Positions 25,769 to 33,833 of a DNA stretch of 58,183 bases are shown here, in pieces (the stretch's first letter is position 1; every line of letters starts with the position of its first letter). The stretch is from contig VXNS01000027.1 of the NCBI GenBank assembly GCA_009840445.1, positions 1 through 58,183 on the forward strand, in the 5' to 3' direction. This stretch comes from Synechococcus sp. SB0662_bin_14. Lineage in GTDB: Bacteria; Cyanobacteriota; Cyanobacteriia; PCC-6307; Cyanobiaceae. A program made the translations under genes and the position numbers. Below the pieces are notes generated by a model, which worked only from the letters and a program-made list of their open reading frames with translations, was not told the origin of the DNA and did no database searches.

Positions 25769-26983
25769 ATGAACATCTCGATTCCCACCGTCCCCTGCCG
25801 TCGTTTTGGGCGAACCGGGCTCAACGTGCCCGTGCTCTCCCTGGGGGGCATGCGCTTTCAGCAAAGCTGGAGCGACCTGGACTGGGGGCAGATCCCGGAC
25901 GACAATCAGGCCAACCTGGAGGCGCTCCTGCGTCGCACCCGGGACTTGGGAATGCACCACGTTGAAACAGCACGCCACTACGGCAGCTCGGAGCGGCAAC
26001 TGGGGCGGGCGTTCACCGTCGCGCCGGATCCCCGGCGCATCGTGCAGACCAAGGTGCCGCCCCGGCAGGATGCCCGGCAGTTTGAGGCGGAGCTGGAAGA
26101 GAGCATGACCTTGTTGGGCTGTCAGCGCGTTGATCTTCTGGCCATTCACGGCATCAACCTTCCCGAGCATCTGGAGCAGACTGTCCGCCCTGGGGGGTGC
26201 TTGCAGGTGGTGCGGCGTTGGCAGCGGGAGGGCCGCATCGGGCACGTGGGCTTCTCCACCCATGGCCCCGTCGAGGTGATCGTGGCGGCCATTGAGACGG
26301 ACGCTTTCGATTACGTGAACCTGCACTGGTACTACATTCGCCAGGACAACCACCCCGCCATTGCCGCCGCGCAACGTCATGACATGGGGGTGTTCATCAT
26401 CAGTCCCACGGATAAGGGTGGCCATCTGCACAGCCCTTCAGCCTGCCTGCTGGAATTGTGCGCACCCCTTCACCCCATCGTCTTCAACGATCTGTTCTGC
26501 CTGGCCCAAACCGGTGTTCACACCATCAGCGTCGGGGCTGCCCATGCGGGAGATCTCCAGTTGCACTTGCAGGCGGTGGCCCGGCTGGAGGATGCCCCAC
26601 GGTTGTTGCCGCCAATCCGCCAGCGCCTTGAAAGGGAGCAGCAAAAGCGCCTTGGCGCGCAATGGGTCCGCTCCTGGAGGCAGGGGCTTCCCCCCTGGCA
26701 AGACACGCCGGGACAACTGAATCTGGCGGCCCTGCTCTGGCTCCATAACCTGTGGGCAGGGTGGGATCTGGACAGCTATGTGCAAGCACGCTACGGGCTC
26801 ATGAGCAACGATAACCACTGGTTCCCGGGCTGTAACGCCAACGCCCTGGACGAGGGTGTCAGCCCGGAATCCCTGCGTCGTGCCTTGCGACGCTCCCCCT
26901 GGACAGAACGCATCCTCACGATCCTGCGCCAGCTCAAGGACCGGTTTGGACAGGCCAAAGGGCAACGGCTCAGTTCAGCTTGA
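25769..26983 (+). CDS. Aldo/keto reductase family protein
   Basis: 404 residues from ATG 25769 (TTG 25736 would overlap cobO). The first 270 residues form an AKR barrel: RRFGRTGLNVPVLSLGGM, HHVETARHYGSSERQLG (catalytic Tyr, with Glu in place of the usual Asp), VQTKVPPR (Lys) and LLAIHGIN (His). A C-terminal helical extension of about 130 residues (NLAALLWLHNLWAGWDLDSY) resembles that of ferredoxin-type AKRs, but it has one Cys only, so the usual Fe-S cluster is absent. Substrate unknown. Confidence 0.85.
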   Translation: MNISIPTVPCRRFGRTGLNVPVLSLGGMRFQQSWSDLDWGQIPDDNQANLEALLRRTRDLGMHHVETARHYGSSERQLGRAFTVAPDPRRIVQTKVPPRQDARQFEAELEESMTLLGCQRVDLLAIHGINLPEHLEQTVRPGGCLQVVRRWQREGRIGHVGFSTHGPVEVIVAAIETDAFDYVNLHWYYIRQDNHPAIAAAQRHDMGVFIISPTDKGGHLHSPSACLLELCAPLHPIVFNDLFCLAQTGVHTISVGAAHAGDLQLHLQAVARLEDAPRLLPPIRQRLEREQQKRLGAQWVRSWRQGLPPWQDTPGQLNLAALLWLHNLWAGWDLDSYVQARYGLMSNDNHWFPGCNANALDEGVSPESLRRALRRSPWTERILTILRQLKDRFGQAKGQRLSSA

Positions 26984-27063
26984 GTAAAGAATCGGTGGAT
27001 CGGGCTTCGACACAGGTTTAATTGGTTTAGGAGACTAAAAAGATCCAACGACCGGAGCGAACC

Positions 27064-27528
27064 ATGAAAGTGCTTGTCCCTGAGCAGTCGCCCCAGGCTT
27101 CGCCCCCATACCGGGGGGCGCGGCGGCTCTCACAGACGTGGTGTGGAGCACATCCGATGATTGAATCTAAAGCAACCATCCTGTTGCGGATCGCAAGACG
27201 GGATCTTGTCGCCGCATCGTTTCTCCATGAGCCCCATGTGTCGGAGGCAAGTTGGGGACTATTGATTCATCAAGTCCTTGAGAAATCCCTGAAGGCCTGG
27301 CTGGTCACCCTGGGGGTGCCGTTCCCGTCGACTGACGATCTACGGATCTTGATTGATCTTTTATATCAAAACGACGTAGACGTTAGGGAACTTAACCAGT
27401 TTATCGTCTTTAATCAATTTGCAGCGCAATGCCACCATGCAAGTGATCCGGACCCTCTACATCTCAACCGGCGCTTTTGGGAAATGCGGGCGGAAGAGCT
27501 TGTGAACCACCTTTCCACCGTGCCATAG
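27064..27528 (+). CDS. HEPN domain protein
   Basis: 154 residues from ATG 27064 (GGAG upstream) or 123 from ATG 27157, also with GGAG upstream. The HEPN pattern is visible: LLRIARRDLVAASFL, WGLLIHQVLEKSLKAWLV, LRILIDLL and a final helix LNQFIVFNQFAAQ. The catalytic R-x4-6-H of HEPN RNases is not evident, as the usual R-Y-P end is replaced. No nucleotidyltransferase (MNT) partner is adjacent, so a classical HEPN-MNT toxin pair is not supported. The upstream region is AT-richer than its neighbours. The next gene starts inside its stop codon. Confidence 0.7.
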   Translation: MKVLVPEQSPQASPPYRGARRLSQTWCGAHPMIESKATILLRIARRDLVAASFLHEPHVSEASWGLLIHQVLEKSLKAWLVTLGVPFPSTDDLRILIDLLYQNDVDVRELNQFIVFNQFAAQCHHASDPDPLHLNRRFWEMRAEELVNHLSTVP

Positions 27529-27770
27529 TGGTTGCAGCAACATCAGCGCCTGTGGCTCCGGGCTTTTGGCAGAAGAAACCCTGGTGGTGTCAGCCCTGGA
27601 GCATTCTGCTTACGGGTGTTGGCGCCCTGGTGGGAGGCTGGTGGATCACGCAACGTTGGTGGATTGTGGTGGGGTTGGGCTGTCCCGTTGTTGCCTGGTG
27701 GTGGTTGTTTTTGGTGCTGGCCCCCAGGCTTGCCCAGACCCAGCAGGGAGGCGGTCTGGAGCAAGAGTGA
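27528..27770 (+). CDS. Small two-helix membrane protein, DUF6737-like
   Basis: 80 residues from GTG 27528, which shares a base with the HEPN gene stop (TAGTG). It has FWQKKPWWCQPWSILLTG, a helix, ITQRWWIVVG, a second helix and a short polar tail. The Trp-rich KPWWCQPWSI element is a widespread cyanobacterial signature that I associate with DUF6737; the name is from memory. It is widespread in cyanobacteria without the HEPN gene, so the overlap here may be incidental. Confidence 0.75.
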   Translation: MVAATSAPVAPGFWQKKPWWCQPWSILLTGVGALVGGWWITQRWWIVVGLGCPVVAWWWLFLVLAPRLAQTQQGGGLEQE

Positions 27771-27860
27771 GTGGAGGGGCGTGAGCTTTCTTGACAATGG
27801 CCATGGGGTGTCGATCCCTTGCGCCTACGCTGCTGGCGCAGATTGTCTATCGCACCACAA

Positions 27861-28916
27861 ATGCTCACAATGAAAGGCCAGTGGTTGGCCGTTCCTGTGG
27901 CCGCCACGGTGGCTTTTGCTGTTGCCTGCAGTCACCCTGGCGCCCCACCCGTGGGTGAGCGGAAGCCTGGGGCAATCACTGGGGCCTCTGATGATGATCA
28001 ACCACTCAAGATCGGTGTGGTCACGGACATTGGCAGGGTTGATGATCGAAGCTTTAACCAGTTTGCCTGGGAAGGGGCCCAGCAAGGCGCGGCAGCAGTG
28101 GGTGGTGAGGTGAGTTACCTGGAGAGTGGGTCAAGAACGGACTACGAGAAACATATCAACGCCTATGTTGAGCGTGATGCCGACGTGATTGTGACCGTTG
28201 GCTTTGCCCTTGGGGACGCCACCAGGGCTGCAGCCAAAGATCATCCGGACACCATCTTTATCGGTGTTGACCAGAACCAGACCGAGACCCTTTCCAATCT
28301 GGCGGGACTCATCATTCCCGCCGATCACTCCGGGTTTCTTGCTGGCGCCCTGGCCGGCATGATCACCCGGTCCAACACCGTTGCCGTTGTTCTGGGCACG
28401 GACGAGATTCCCCCGGTGGTGGCGTTCAAGGAGGGGTGGGAGAGCGGCGCCCGCTACACCAACCCCCAGGTGCAGAACCTCGCGAAGTACCATCCCGGCG
28501 CCCTGAACGTGGTGTTTAACGACCCCGACTGGGGCGCAGCGACGGCACGGGAGTTCCTGGATCAGGGGGCCGACGTGATCTTTGCTGCTGCCGGCAACAC
28601 GGGAAACGGCGCCTTGGTGGCCCTGGCGGAGGAGGGGGTCTACTGCGTTGGCGTGGATGCCGATCAATGGAAAACCTTGCCCGAAGCAAGGCCGTGTCTG
28701 GTGACCAGTGCCCTGAGACTCATCGGACCTGGTGTTGCCGATCTGATCACCGCGGTCCATAACGGTGAATTTTCCGGCGGCAACACCATCGGCACCGTGG
28801 GCTTGGCGCCCTTCTACGACTTTGACACTCTGGTCACGGACCAGATGCGCGACACCCTGGACACGGTATTGACGGGCCTCAAGGACGGCAGCATTACAAC
28901 CGGTTATGGGTCCTGA
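27861..28916 (+). CDS. BMP family substrate-binding lipoprotein
   Basis: 351 residues from ATG 27861 with a signal peptide ending in a lipobox (VAFAVAC, Cys about 24). The Med/BMP/PnrA periplasmic-binding fold follows: IGVVTDIGRVDDRSFNQFAWEG, DVIVTVGFALGDATRAAAK, HPDTIFIGVDQ, FLAGALAGMITRS, IFAAAGNTGNGALVAL and YCVGVDADQW. The family binds nucleosides or related ligands for ABC import. No ABC ATPase or permease genes lie beside it, so it is an orphan component or a receptor. Confidence 0.9.
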   Translation: MLTMKGQWLAVPVAATVAFAVACSHPGAPPVGERKPGAITGASDDDQPLKIGVVTDIGRVDDRSFNQFAWEGAQQGAAAVGGEVSYLESGSRTDYEKHINAYVERDADVIVTVGFALGDATRAAAKDHPDTIFIGVDQNQTETLSNLAGLIIPADHSGFLAGALAGMITRSNTVAVVLGTDEIPPVVAFKEGWESGARYTNPQVQNLAKYHPGALNVVFNDPDWGAATAREFLDQGADVIFAAAGNTGNGALVALAEEGVYCVGVDADQWKTLPEARPCLVTSALRLIGPGVADLITAVHNGEFSGGNTIGTVGLAPFYDFDTLVTDQMRDTLDTVLTGLKDGSITTGYGS

Positions 28917-28944
28917 CCGGGTGTTGGCAACCGGAGGCCATGGC

Positions 28945-30150
28945 CTATGCCATGGCGTAGTCCTCAATGTTGTCCCGCAGATGCCGCAGGCTGGCCATGC
29001 AATCTTTTTCCAGCTTGCGGACCCGGTCACGACTCATGTTGAGAACCCGGCCAATGCCCGTGAGGCTCATGGGTTTATGTTCGCCAATGCCGTAGCGCAT
29101 TTTGATGACTTCGCACTGCAGATGAGGCAGTTGGCCCAACACAGCCTCCATGTCGCTCTTGAGGCATTCGCCATCCACCACGTCGTTGGGGGCTGGCCCT
29201 TCATGGCAGAGCAATTCCTGCAGGGCGGTGTCGTCCCCGTCCCCAACCTGTAAATCCAGGCTCACGGGTTGCCGCGCCCGGCAGATGACGTCCTTCACCT
29301 CGCTGGTGAGGGTGTTCACATCTTCTTCGGAACGGTTGAGGGCCTGGGCAAGCTGGGCCATGGTGGGTGCATGGCCCAGTTCCCTGTTGAGGCGCACAAT
29401 AACTCCATGGACGCCACCACCCTGCTCCTCGTCCAGGGCAACGGCGGCGGAGAGTTCCACCACTGTGGGTGTGCGTCCCAACCGTTGGCTAAGCTCTCGC
29501 TGACTTTTCTTCAGCCGGTTAAGAACCTCGGTAATGTGAATCGGCAGGCGGATGGTGCGGCTTTTCTCGGAAATGGCCCGGGTAATACCCTGGCGAATCC
29601 ACCAATAGGCGTAGGTGGAGAACTTGTAGCCCCGGCTGGGGTCGAACTTTTCCACGCCACGAACCAGGCCGATGGTGCCTTCCTGGATGAGATCCAGAAG
29701 TTCCATGTTGCGCTTGGTGTATTTCTTGGCCACAGATACCACCAGGCGCAGATTGGCGGAGACCATCCGCTCTTTGGCGCGACGACCGTTGCGCAGCCGG
29801 CGTTGCAACTGGGCGGGGCTCAACTCCGCAGCCTCGGCCCACTCCTCCCAGGTGGGGGAGACGCCAGTCTCTTGCTTGAATCGGGTCTCAAGTGTCTCCA
29901 GGCGCATGAGTTCCTGCACCTGGCGCCCCAGCGTGATTTCCTGTTCATGACTCAGCAGGGGAACACGGCCAATGTCTCGCAGATAGGAGCGCACCAGATC
30001 GGTATCGGTGGATGATTGACCGGTGAACTGGGACGGGGAGGGTGGCGTGGCGGTGATGTCTGTCATGTTGTTGTCATGGCTGGGCAGGGAGGCACGGTCA
30101 ATCGGTTGAGCACCAGGCCGGGAGGGGGATGTTGAGGGGGTCGGAACCAT
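28945..30150 (-). CDS. Group 2 sigma-70 factor with duplicated region 3 segment
   Basis: 401 residues. Region 1.2 (DLVRSYLRDIGRVPLLSHEQEI), region 2 (RLVVSVAKKYTKRNMELLDLIQEG, GYKFSTYAYWWIRQGITRAI) and region 4 (IGRVLNMSRDRVRKLEKDCM) are complete, so it is a functional primary-like sigma factor of the non-essential cyanobacterial group 2. Region 3 is longer than usual. LSQRLGRTPTVVELSAAVAL (about 220-240) is followed by a similar unit, LNRELGHAPTMAQLAQALNR (about 254-273), before RARQPVSLDLQVG. It starts at ATG 30150; ATG 30066 is possible. It is convergent with the BMP gene. Confidence 0.92.
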   Translation of the reverse strand: MVPTPSTSPSRPGAQPIDRASLPSHDNNMTDITATPPSPSQFTGQSSTDTDLVRSYLRDIGRVPLLSHEQEITLGRQVQELMRLETLETRFKQETGVSPTWEEWAEAAELSPAQLQRRLRNGRRAKERMVSANLRLVVSVAKKYTKRNMELLDLIQEGTIGLVRGVEKFDPSRGYKFSTYAYWWIRQGITRAISEKSRTIRLPIHITEVLNRLKKSQRELSQRLGRTPTVVELSAAVALDEEQGGGVHGVIVRLNRELGHAPTMAQLAQALNRSEEDVNTLTSEVKDVICRARQPVSLDLQVGDGDDTALQELLCHEGPAPNDVVDGECLKSDMEAVLGQLPHLQCEVIKMRYGIGEHKPMSLTGIGRVLNMSRDRVRKLEKDCMASLRHLRDNIEDYAMA

Positions 30151-30238
30151 GGGTGACGTGGGCTGCTCTAAACTGTGAGCAAATCCTAACCTTAAGAAGC
30201 GTAAAGAAGACCGTGAATTTTCCTGTTTTCAGGGTTTT

Positions 30239-30254
30239 TAAGTAAAATTACTCA
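30239..30254. promoter_or_regulatory. Inverted repeat upstream of the sigma gene
   Basis: TAAGTAA-AA-TTACTCA, with one mismatch between the arms, lies about 90 bases upstream of the sigma factor start in a locally AT-rich stretch. It may be an operator or overlap a promoter for the leftward sigma gene. The rest of the 30151-30581 gap before the Rieske gene shows no convincing gene. Confidence 0.3.
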
Positions 30255-30581
30255 CCCTGAGGCTTCAAAGATCAGGTCCGGTCAGCCCCTCGAAACTCCC
30301 CTCAGAACCAACCTGGGCGCCCACCGCAGGTTGGCCACGGATTGACCAGTCTTTCACGCTAGCGAGTTCCACGGCGGTCCTGAAGGAAACCGGGCTTCTA
30401 GATGGTACATTGCACCCCAACAGTTCCCTTGGTCTTGGCAGGAGACCGTACTGCCCCACCACCAGCCACCACCTTGCCAAACTGTCTTCGACCAAGACGT
30501 GACCAAACCGCTGCGTTGAGTGTTTTGCGGTGATGACCATCGCAATCATGGCTGATCCAAACCATTGGGCGCAGACCTTGC

Positions 30582-31664
30582 ATGTTCATCAAAAATCATT
30601 GGTACGCCGTTGAGTTAGGCCACCGTGTGGCCCACGAGCCCGTGTTGGTCAGGATCCATGGCCATAACGATATCGTGCTCTGGCGTAGCCGGAATCGTGC
30701 TGTCAACGCCCAGTCCGACACCTGCGCCCACCGGGGGTGCTCACTGGCCAGCGGTGCTGTTGTCGACAACTGTCTAGAGTGCCCATACCACGGATGGCGC
30801 TACGCTCCCAACGGGATTTGTGTGAAGATCCCGGCCAACGCCAAGGGCATACCCATCCCGAAAAACGCCCGGATTCATGCTTACCCGTGCCTTGAGCGCT
30901 ACGGCTTCATGTGGGTTTTCCTTGGTGACCTCCCCACCGAGCAGCGTCCCCCCATACCCCGGTTGGATGGTTTGGAGCCACACCGCGAGGCACGGGCAAA
31001 GGGATACAAGCCAATTTTTGGTGATTTCAACTGGAAAGCCAACTACGAGCGGGTCTTGGAGAATGCACTGGACATCTCCCATGCCCCTTTCGTCCATTCC
31101 GGGTCGTTTGGCAACCCGGACCATCCGGAAATCCAGGATTTTGAACTGGACGTCACGCGCCGCGACGAGCACGTGGTCTCGGTGGGCGCTTCCGTGAATT
31201 TGGAACCGTCTCCCCCATCGGGTTTCTGGAGGTTGATCTCCAGGGGGAATTACCCACGGGTGCGCACCACTGTGGGGTTCTATCCCCCTAACGTATCAAT
31301 GCTGATCGTGCGCCTGCCGCTGGGTGAACTCCGTCTGTTCAGTGCGGCGGTGCCCACCACTGAACAGACGACGGTCTCGAAGTTTTGCATGCTGCGGACG
31401 TTCTTCACCGGCGCTTGGGCTGATCAGGACGCACAGCGGCGAACACGCAAGATCTTCCTGGAAGATCAGCCTATCGTGGAGAGCCTGCGACCACAACGAT
31501 TACCATCCGAACCGTCGGCTGAACTGCATGTCAAGTCTGATGCCATCCAGTTGGCTTACCGTCGCTGGCGTCAAGAACAGCTTGTCAAAGGCTGGGGCCT
31601 CCAGACTCCTTGCCAACCCAGTCCCTCAAGTTGCGGGCAGCAGCAGCGTGGAGGCCAACTGTAA
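30582..31664 (+). CDS. Rieske non-heme iron oxygenase
   Basis: 360 residues. The Rieske 2Fe-2S site is Cys48-x-His50 and Cys67-xx-His70 (CAHRGCS and CPYHGWRY). The mononuclear iron site is in ENALDISHAPFVH, with Asp164, His167 and His172. Layout and length match the PaO/Tic55/vanillate-demethylase-like branch (cyanobacterial 'aromatic ring-hydroxylating dioxygenase subunit alpha'). The substrate could be a chlorophyll catabolite, carotenoid or aromatic; it cannot be told from sequence. There is no C-terminal membrane helix, unlike plant PaO. The last 39 bases overlap mgtE tail to tail. Confidence 0.87.
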   Translation: MFIKNHWYAVELGHRVAHEPVLVRIHGHNDIVLWRSRNRAVNAQSDTCAHRGCSLASGAVVDNCLECPYHGWRYAPNGICVKIPANAKGIPIPKNARIHAYPCLERYGFMWVFLGDLPTEQRPPIPRLDGLEPHREARAKGYKPIFGDFNWKANYERVLENALDISHAPFVHSGSFGNPDHPEIQDFELDVTRRDEHVVSVGASVNLEPSPPSGFWRLISRGNYPRVRTTVGFYPPNVSMLIVRLPLGELRLFSAAVPTTEQTTVSKFCMLRTFFTGAWADQDAQRRTRKIFLEDQPIVESLRPQRLPSEPSAELHVKSDAIQLAYRRWRQEQLVKGWGLQTPCQPSPSSCGQQQRGGQL

Positions 31665-32999
31665 ATAGACAAACACCCCGGCCACGTCCACCACCGTGGT
31701 GATGAAGGGGGCCGACATCAAGGCCGGGTCAAAGCCCAGACGACGAAACAGCAGGGGCAGCAAGGACCCTGCCGTTGCCGCCATGGTGGCAATGGCCAAC
31801 AGGCTCCCCCCCACCGCCAGGGCCACCTGCTGCTGATAACCCAGAATCCAGGCCACCAGGCTGACAATGACGGACAGCAGCAGGCCCAGCAACGCCCCTG
31901 CCGCACTTTCCCGCAGCACGGATTGCCAAGCGCCGATGGCCTGAATGCGCCGGGTGCTCAGGCCACGGATGACCACCGTGGAACTTTGGGCCCCCACGTT
32001 GCCGCCGGTGCCAATGAGCAGGGGGATGAAGGCCGCAAGGGACACATACTGGGACAACACCGCACCCTGGGCGGCAATCACGGAGGCGGTGCCCACGTTG
32101 GCCAGCAGCAGCACCAACAGCCATACAAGGCGGCGGCGGGCCACCTGCAGCAGGTTGATCTGAAAGTAGTCGTCTTCGTCAGTGGTCTGGATGCCGCCAG
32201 CGGCGTAGAGATCCTCCGTGGCCTCCTGCTCAATCACGTCAATCACGTCATCGACGGTGATAATCCCCACCAGCCGGGTCTCCCGATCCACCACCGGTAG
32301 GGCCAGGAAGTCGTAGCGCTGGATCAAGCGCGCCGCCTCTTCCTGGTCCACTTCCGTGGTCAGGGACACCACCTCCCTGGTCATGGCCTCGGCCACCAGG
32401 AGTTCCGGCTCGGCCGTGACCAGCTCCCGCAAGGACAGGGTTCCCGTCAGGCGACTGAACCCGTCGGTGACGTACAGGGCGTAGACGGTTTCCGTCTCTC
32501 TCGCCCGACGGCGCACCACGTTCAGGGCTTCCGCCACCGTCTGCTGCTGTTTGAGGACAATGAACTCCGTGGTCATGAGTCGGCCCGCCGTGCCGGGGGC
32601 ATAACCCAACAACTGGGCCGTGACGCGGCGCTCTTCCGGGCTCAACTGCTGCAGCAGGCGCCGCACCACCTTGGCCGGCAACTCGTCGAAGAGGCGCACC
32701 CGGTCGTCCGGCGCCATCTGCTCCACCACCTCCAACACCTCGTTGGAACGCAGGGTCTCCAGGAGGGCCTGCTGCACCAGGGGTTCCAGGTCCTCGTACA
32801 CCTCGATGGCCAGATTCTTGGGCAGCAGCCGAAAGCCCAGGGCCTGTTGAGCCGTGGGCAGGGTGCCGATGGCCTCGGCAATGTCCACGGGTTGGAGGGG
32901 CTCCAGAAGATGTTTGACCCTGTCGTAGCTGCCGTCTTGCAGCAGACCGGCCAACCGTTGGGCAACCCGCTCAGAGACACTGGGGCGATCACTGTTCAT
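31626..32999 (-). CDS. mgtE: Magnesium transporter MgtE
   Basis: 457 residues from ATG 32999. The N-terminal helical Mg-sensing domain includes RLLQQLSPEERRVTAQLLGY. Two CBS domains follow (AEALNVVRRRARETETVYALYV and EEAARLIQRYDFLALPVVD), then five membrane helices with the selectivity region GTGGNVGAQSSTVVIRGL. It imports Mg2+ under control of cytosolic Mg, which matters for chlorophyll supply. It is downstream of the crcB pair by 28 bases. Confidence 0.95.
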   Translation of the reverse strand: MNSDRPSVSERVAQRLAGLLQDGSYDRVKHLLEPLQPVDIAEAIGTLPTAQQALGFRLLPKNLAIEVYEDLEPLVQQALLETLRSNEVLEVVEQMAPDDRVRLFDELPAKVVRRLLQQLSPEERRVTAQLLGYAPGTAGRLMTTEFIVLKQQQTVAEALNVVRRRARETETVYALYVTDGFSRLTGTLSLRELVTAEPELLVAEAMTREVVSLTTEVDQEEAARLIQRYDFLALPVVDRETRLVGIITVDDVIDVIEQEATEDLYAAGGIQTTDEDDYFQINLLQVARRRLVWLLVLLLANVGTASVIAAQGAVLSQYVSLAAFIPLLIGTGGNVGAQSSTVVIRGLSTRRIQAIGAWQSVLRESAAGALLGLLLSVIVSLVAWILGYQQQVALAVGGSLLAIATMAATAGSLLPLLFRRLGFDPALMSAPFITTVVDVAGVFVYLQLASTLLLPAT

Positions 33000-33027
33000 G
33001 CCCCTTGAATCCACAGGCAACAACAGT

Positions 33028-33411
33028 TTACGAGGGCCGCTGCCCCTGGCCCAGCCCCTGGCCCAGCCGTTGGCCCAGCCAGGCCATGGCCAGTCCCACC
33101 GCCAGACCCAGAGCCAGCCACAGCAGACCCATGACGAATCCTTGCCGCTGGAGTCTTGCGGTCACCAGCATCCAGGAGGAGAACGTGGTGAGTGACCCAC
33201 AAAAACCCGCTCCCAACAGCAACTGGAGGTCCTGACGGGAGGGGCGGGTCACCAGCCAGCCCAGCAGCAGGCTGCCCAAACCGTTGACCAGAAGGTCGGA
33301 TCCTCCGGGAGGAAGGTCAGGGCCGAGCAGTATGGCTGCCTGCCAGCGCAACAGCCCCCCGGGGACGGCCCCTGCCGCCACCCACAGGACCCGCTGAACC
33401 TCAGTCGTCAC
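33028..33411 (-). CDS. crcB: CrcB/Fluc fluoride channel subunit, second of pair
   Basis: 127 residues from GTG 33411, whose GTGA contains the stop of the first crcB gene. CrcB pattern: VAAGAVPGGLLRWQ, VNGLGSLLLGWLV, GAGFCGSLTTFSSW and a final helix. Ends in a repetitive GQRLGQGLGQGQ tail. Fluc channels are dimers that export fluoride; two unlike subunits usually form an antiparallel heterodimer. Confidence 0.9.
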   Translation of the reverse strand: MTTEVQRVLWVAAGAVPGGLLRWQAAILLGPDLPPGGSDLLVNGLGSLLLGWLVTRPSRQDLQLLLGAGFCGSLTTFSSWMLVTARLQRQGFVMGLLWLALGLAVGLAMAWLGQRLGQGLGQGQRPS

Positions 33412-33833
33412 GGGGTCAATGCCTCCCCCAGGGCCAAGCCCAGCGCCAGGAGGCCGTAGCCCGCCACCACGCTGGCTCCCGTCAGGCCCAGTGCTTCCTG
33501 CCGGTGGCCGGTTCTCAGCAACAGGGTCACGTCCACCATCAGCGTGGAGAAGGTGCTCAGGCTTCCCGCAAAGCCCACCCCCAACCAGAGCCACGCCTCC
33601 CCCTGGGGATGGGGCGCCAGCACGCCCGCCAACACGCCCAGGGCGCCGGAAGCCATGCCGTTGACCGCCATGGTGGCCCAGGGGGCGCCGGCGTTGCCCG
33701 GCAGTTGGTGTTGTCGATGGCGGCCTGCCCAGGCGGGGGACCACTGACGCACCAGCCACCAGCGCAGACAAGCGCCCGGAGCAGCCCCCAAGGCCACCAG
33801 CAGAGCACCGCCGAGGGATTGGGATTCAACCAT
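33408..33833 (-). CDS. crcB: CrcB/Fluc fluoride channel subunit, first of pair
   Basis: 141 residues from ATG 33833 (MVESQSLGGALLVALGAAPG). Family marks: GACLRWWLVRQWSP, MAVNGMASGALGVLAG and GVGFAGSLSTFSTLMVD. Its first eight bases (ATGGTTGA) hold the stop of the ParB-like gene upstream, and its stop overlaps the second crcB gene, so the three genes are translationally chained. The unequal pair fits a heterodimeric fluoride exporter. Confidence 0.9.
   Translation of the reverse strand: MVESQSLGGALLVALGAAPGACLRWWLVRQWSPAWAGRHRQHQLPGNAGAPWATMAVNGMASGALGVLAGVLAPHPQGEAWLWLGVGFAGSLSTFSTLMVDVTLLLRTGHRQEALGLTGASVVAGYGLLALGLALGEALTP

Noticed and set aside
22280-26983. Prophage or integrative element carried by the recombinase gene
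   Set aside because: No phage structural genes, attachment repeats or tRNA gene; neighbours are ordinary metabolic genes with overlapping starts.
27064-27770. HEPN-MNT toxin-antitoxin system
   Set aside because: No nucleotidyltransferase gene or clear RNase motif; the second gene encodes a widespread membrane protein.
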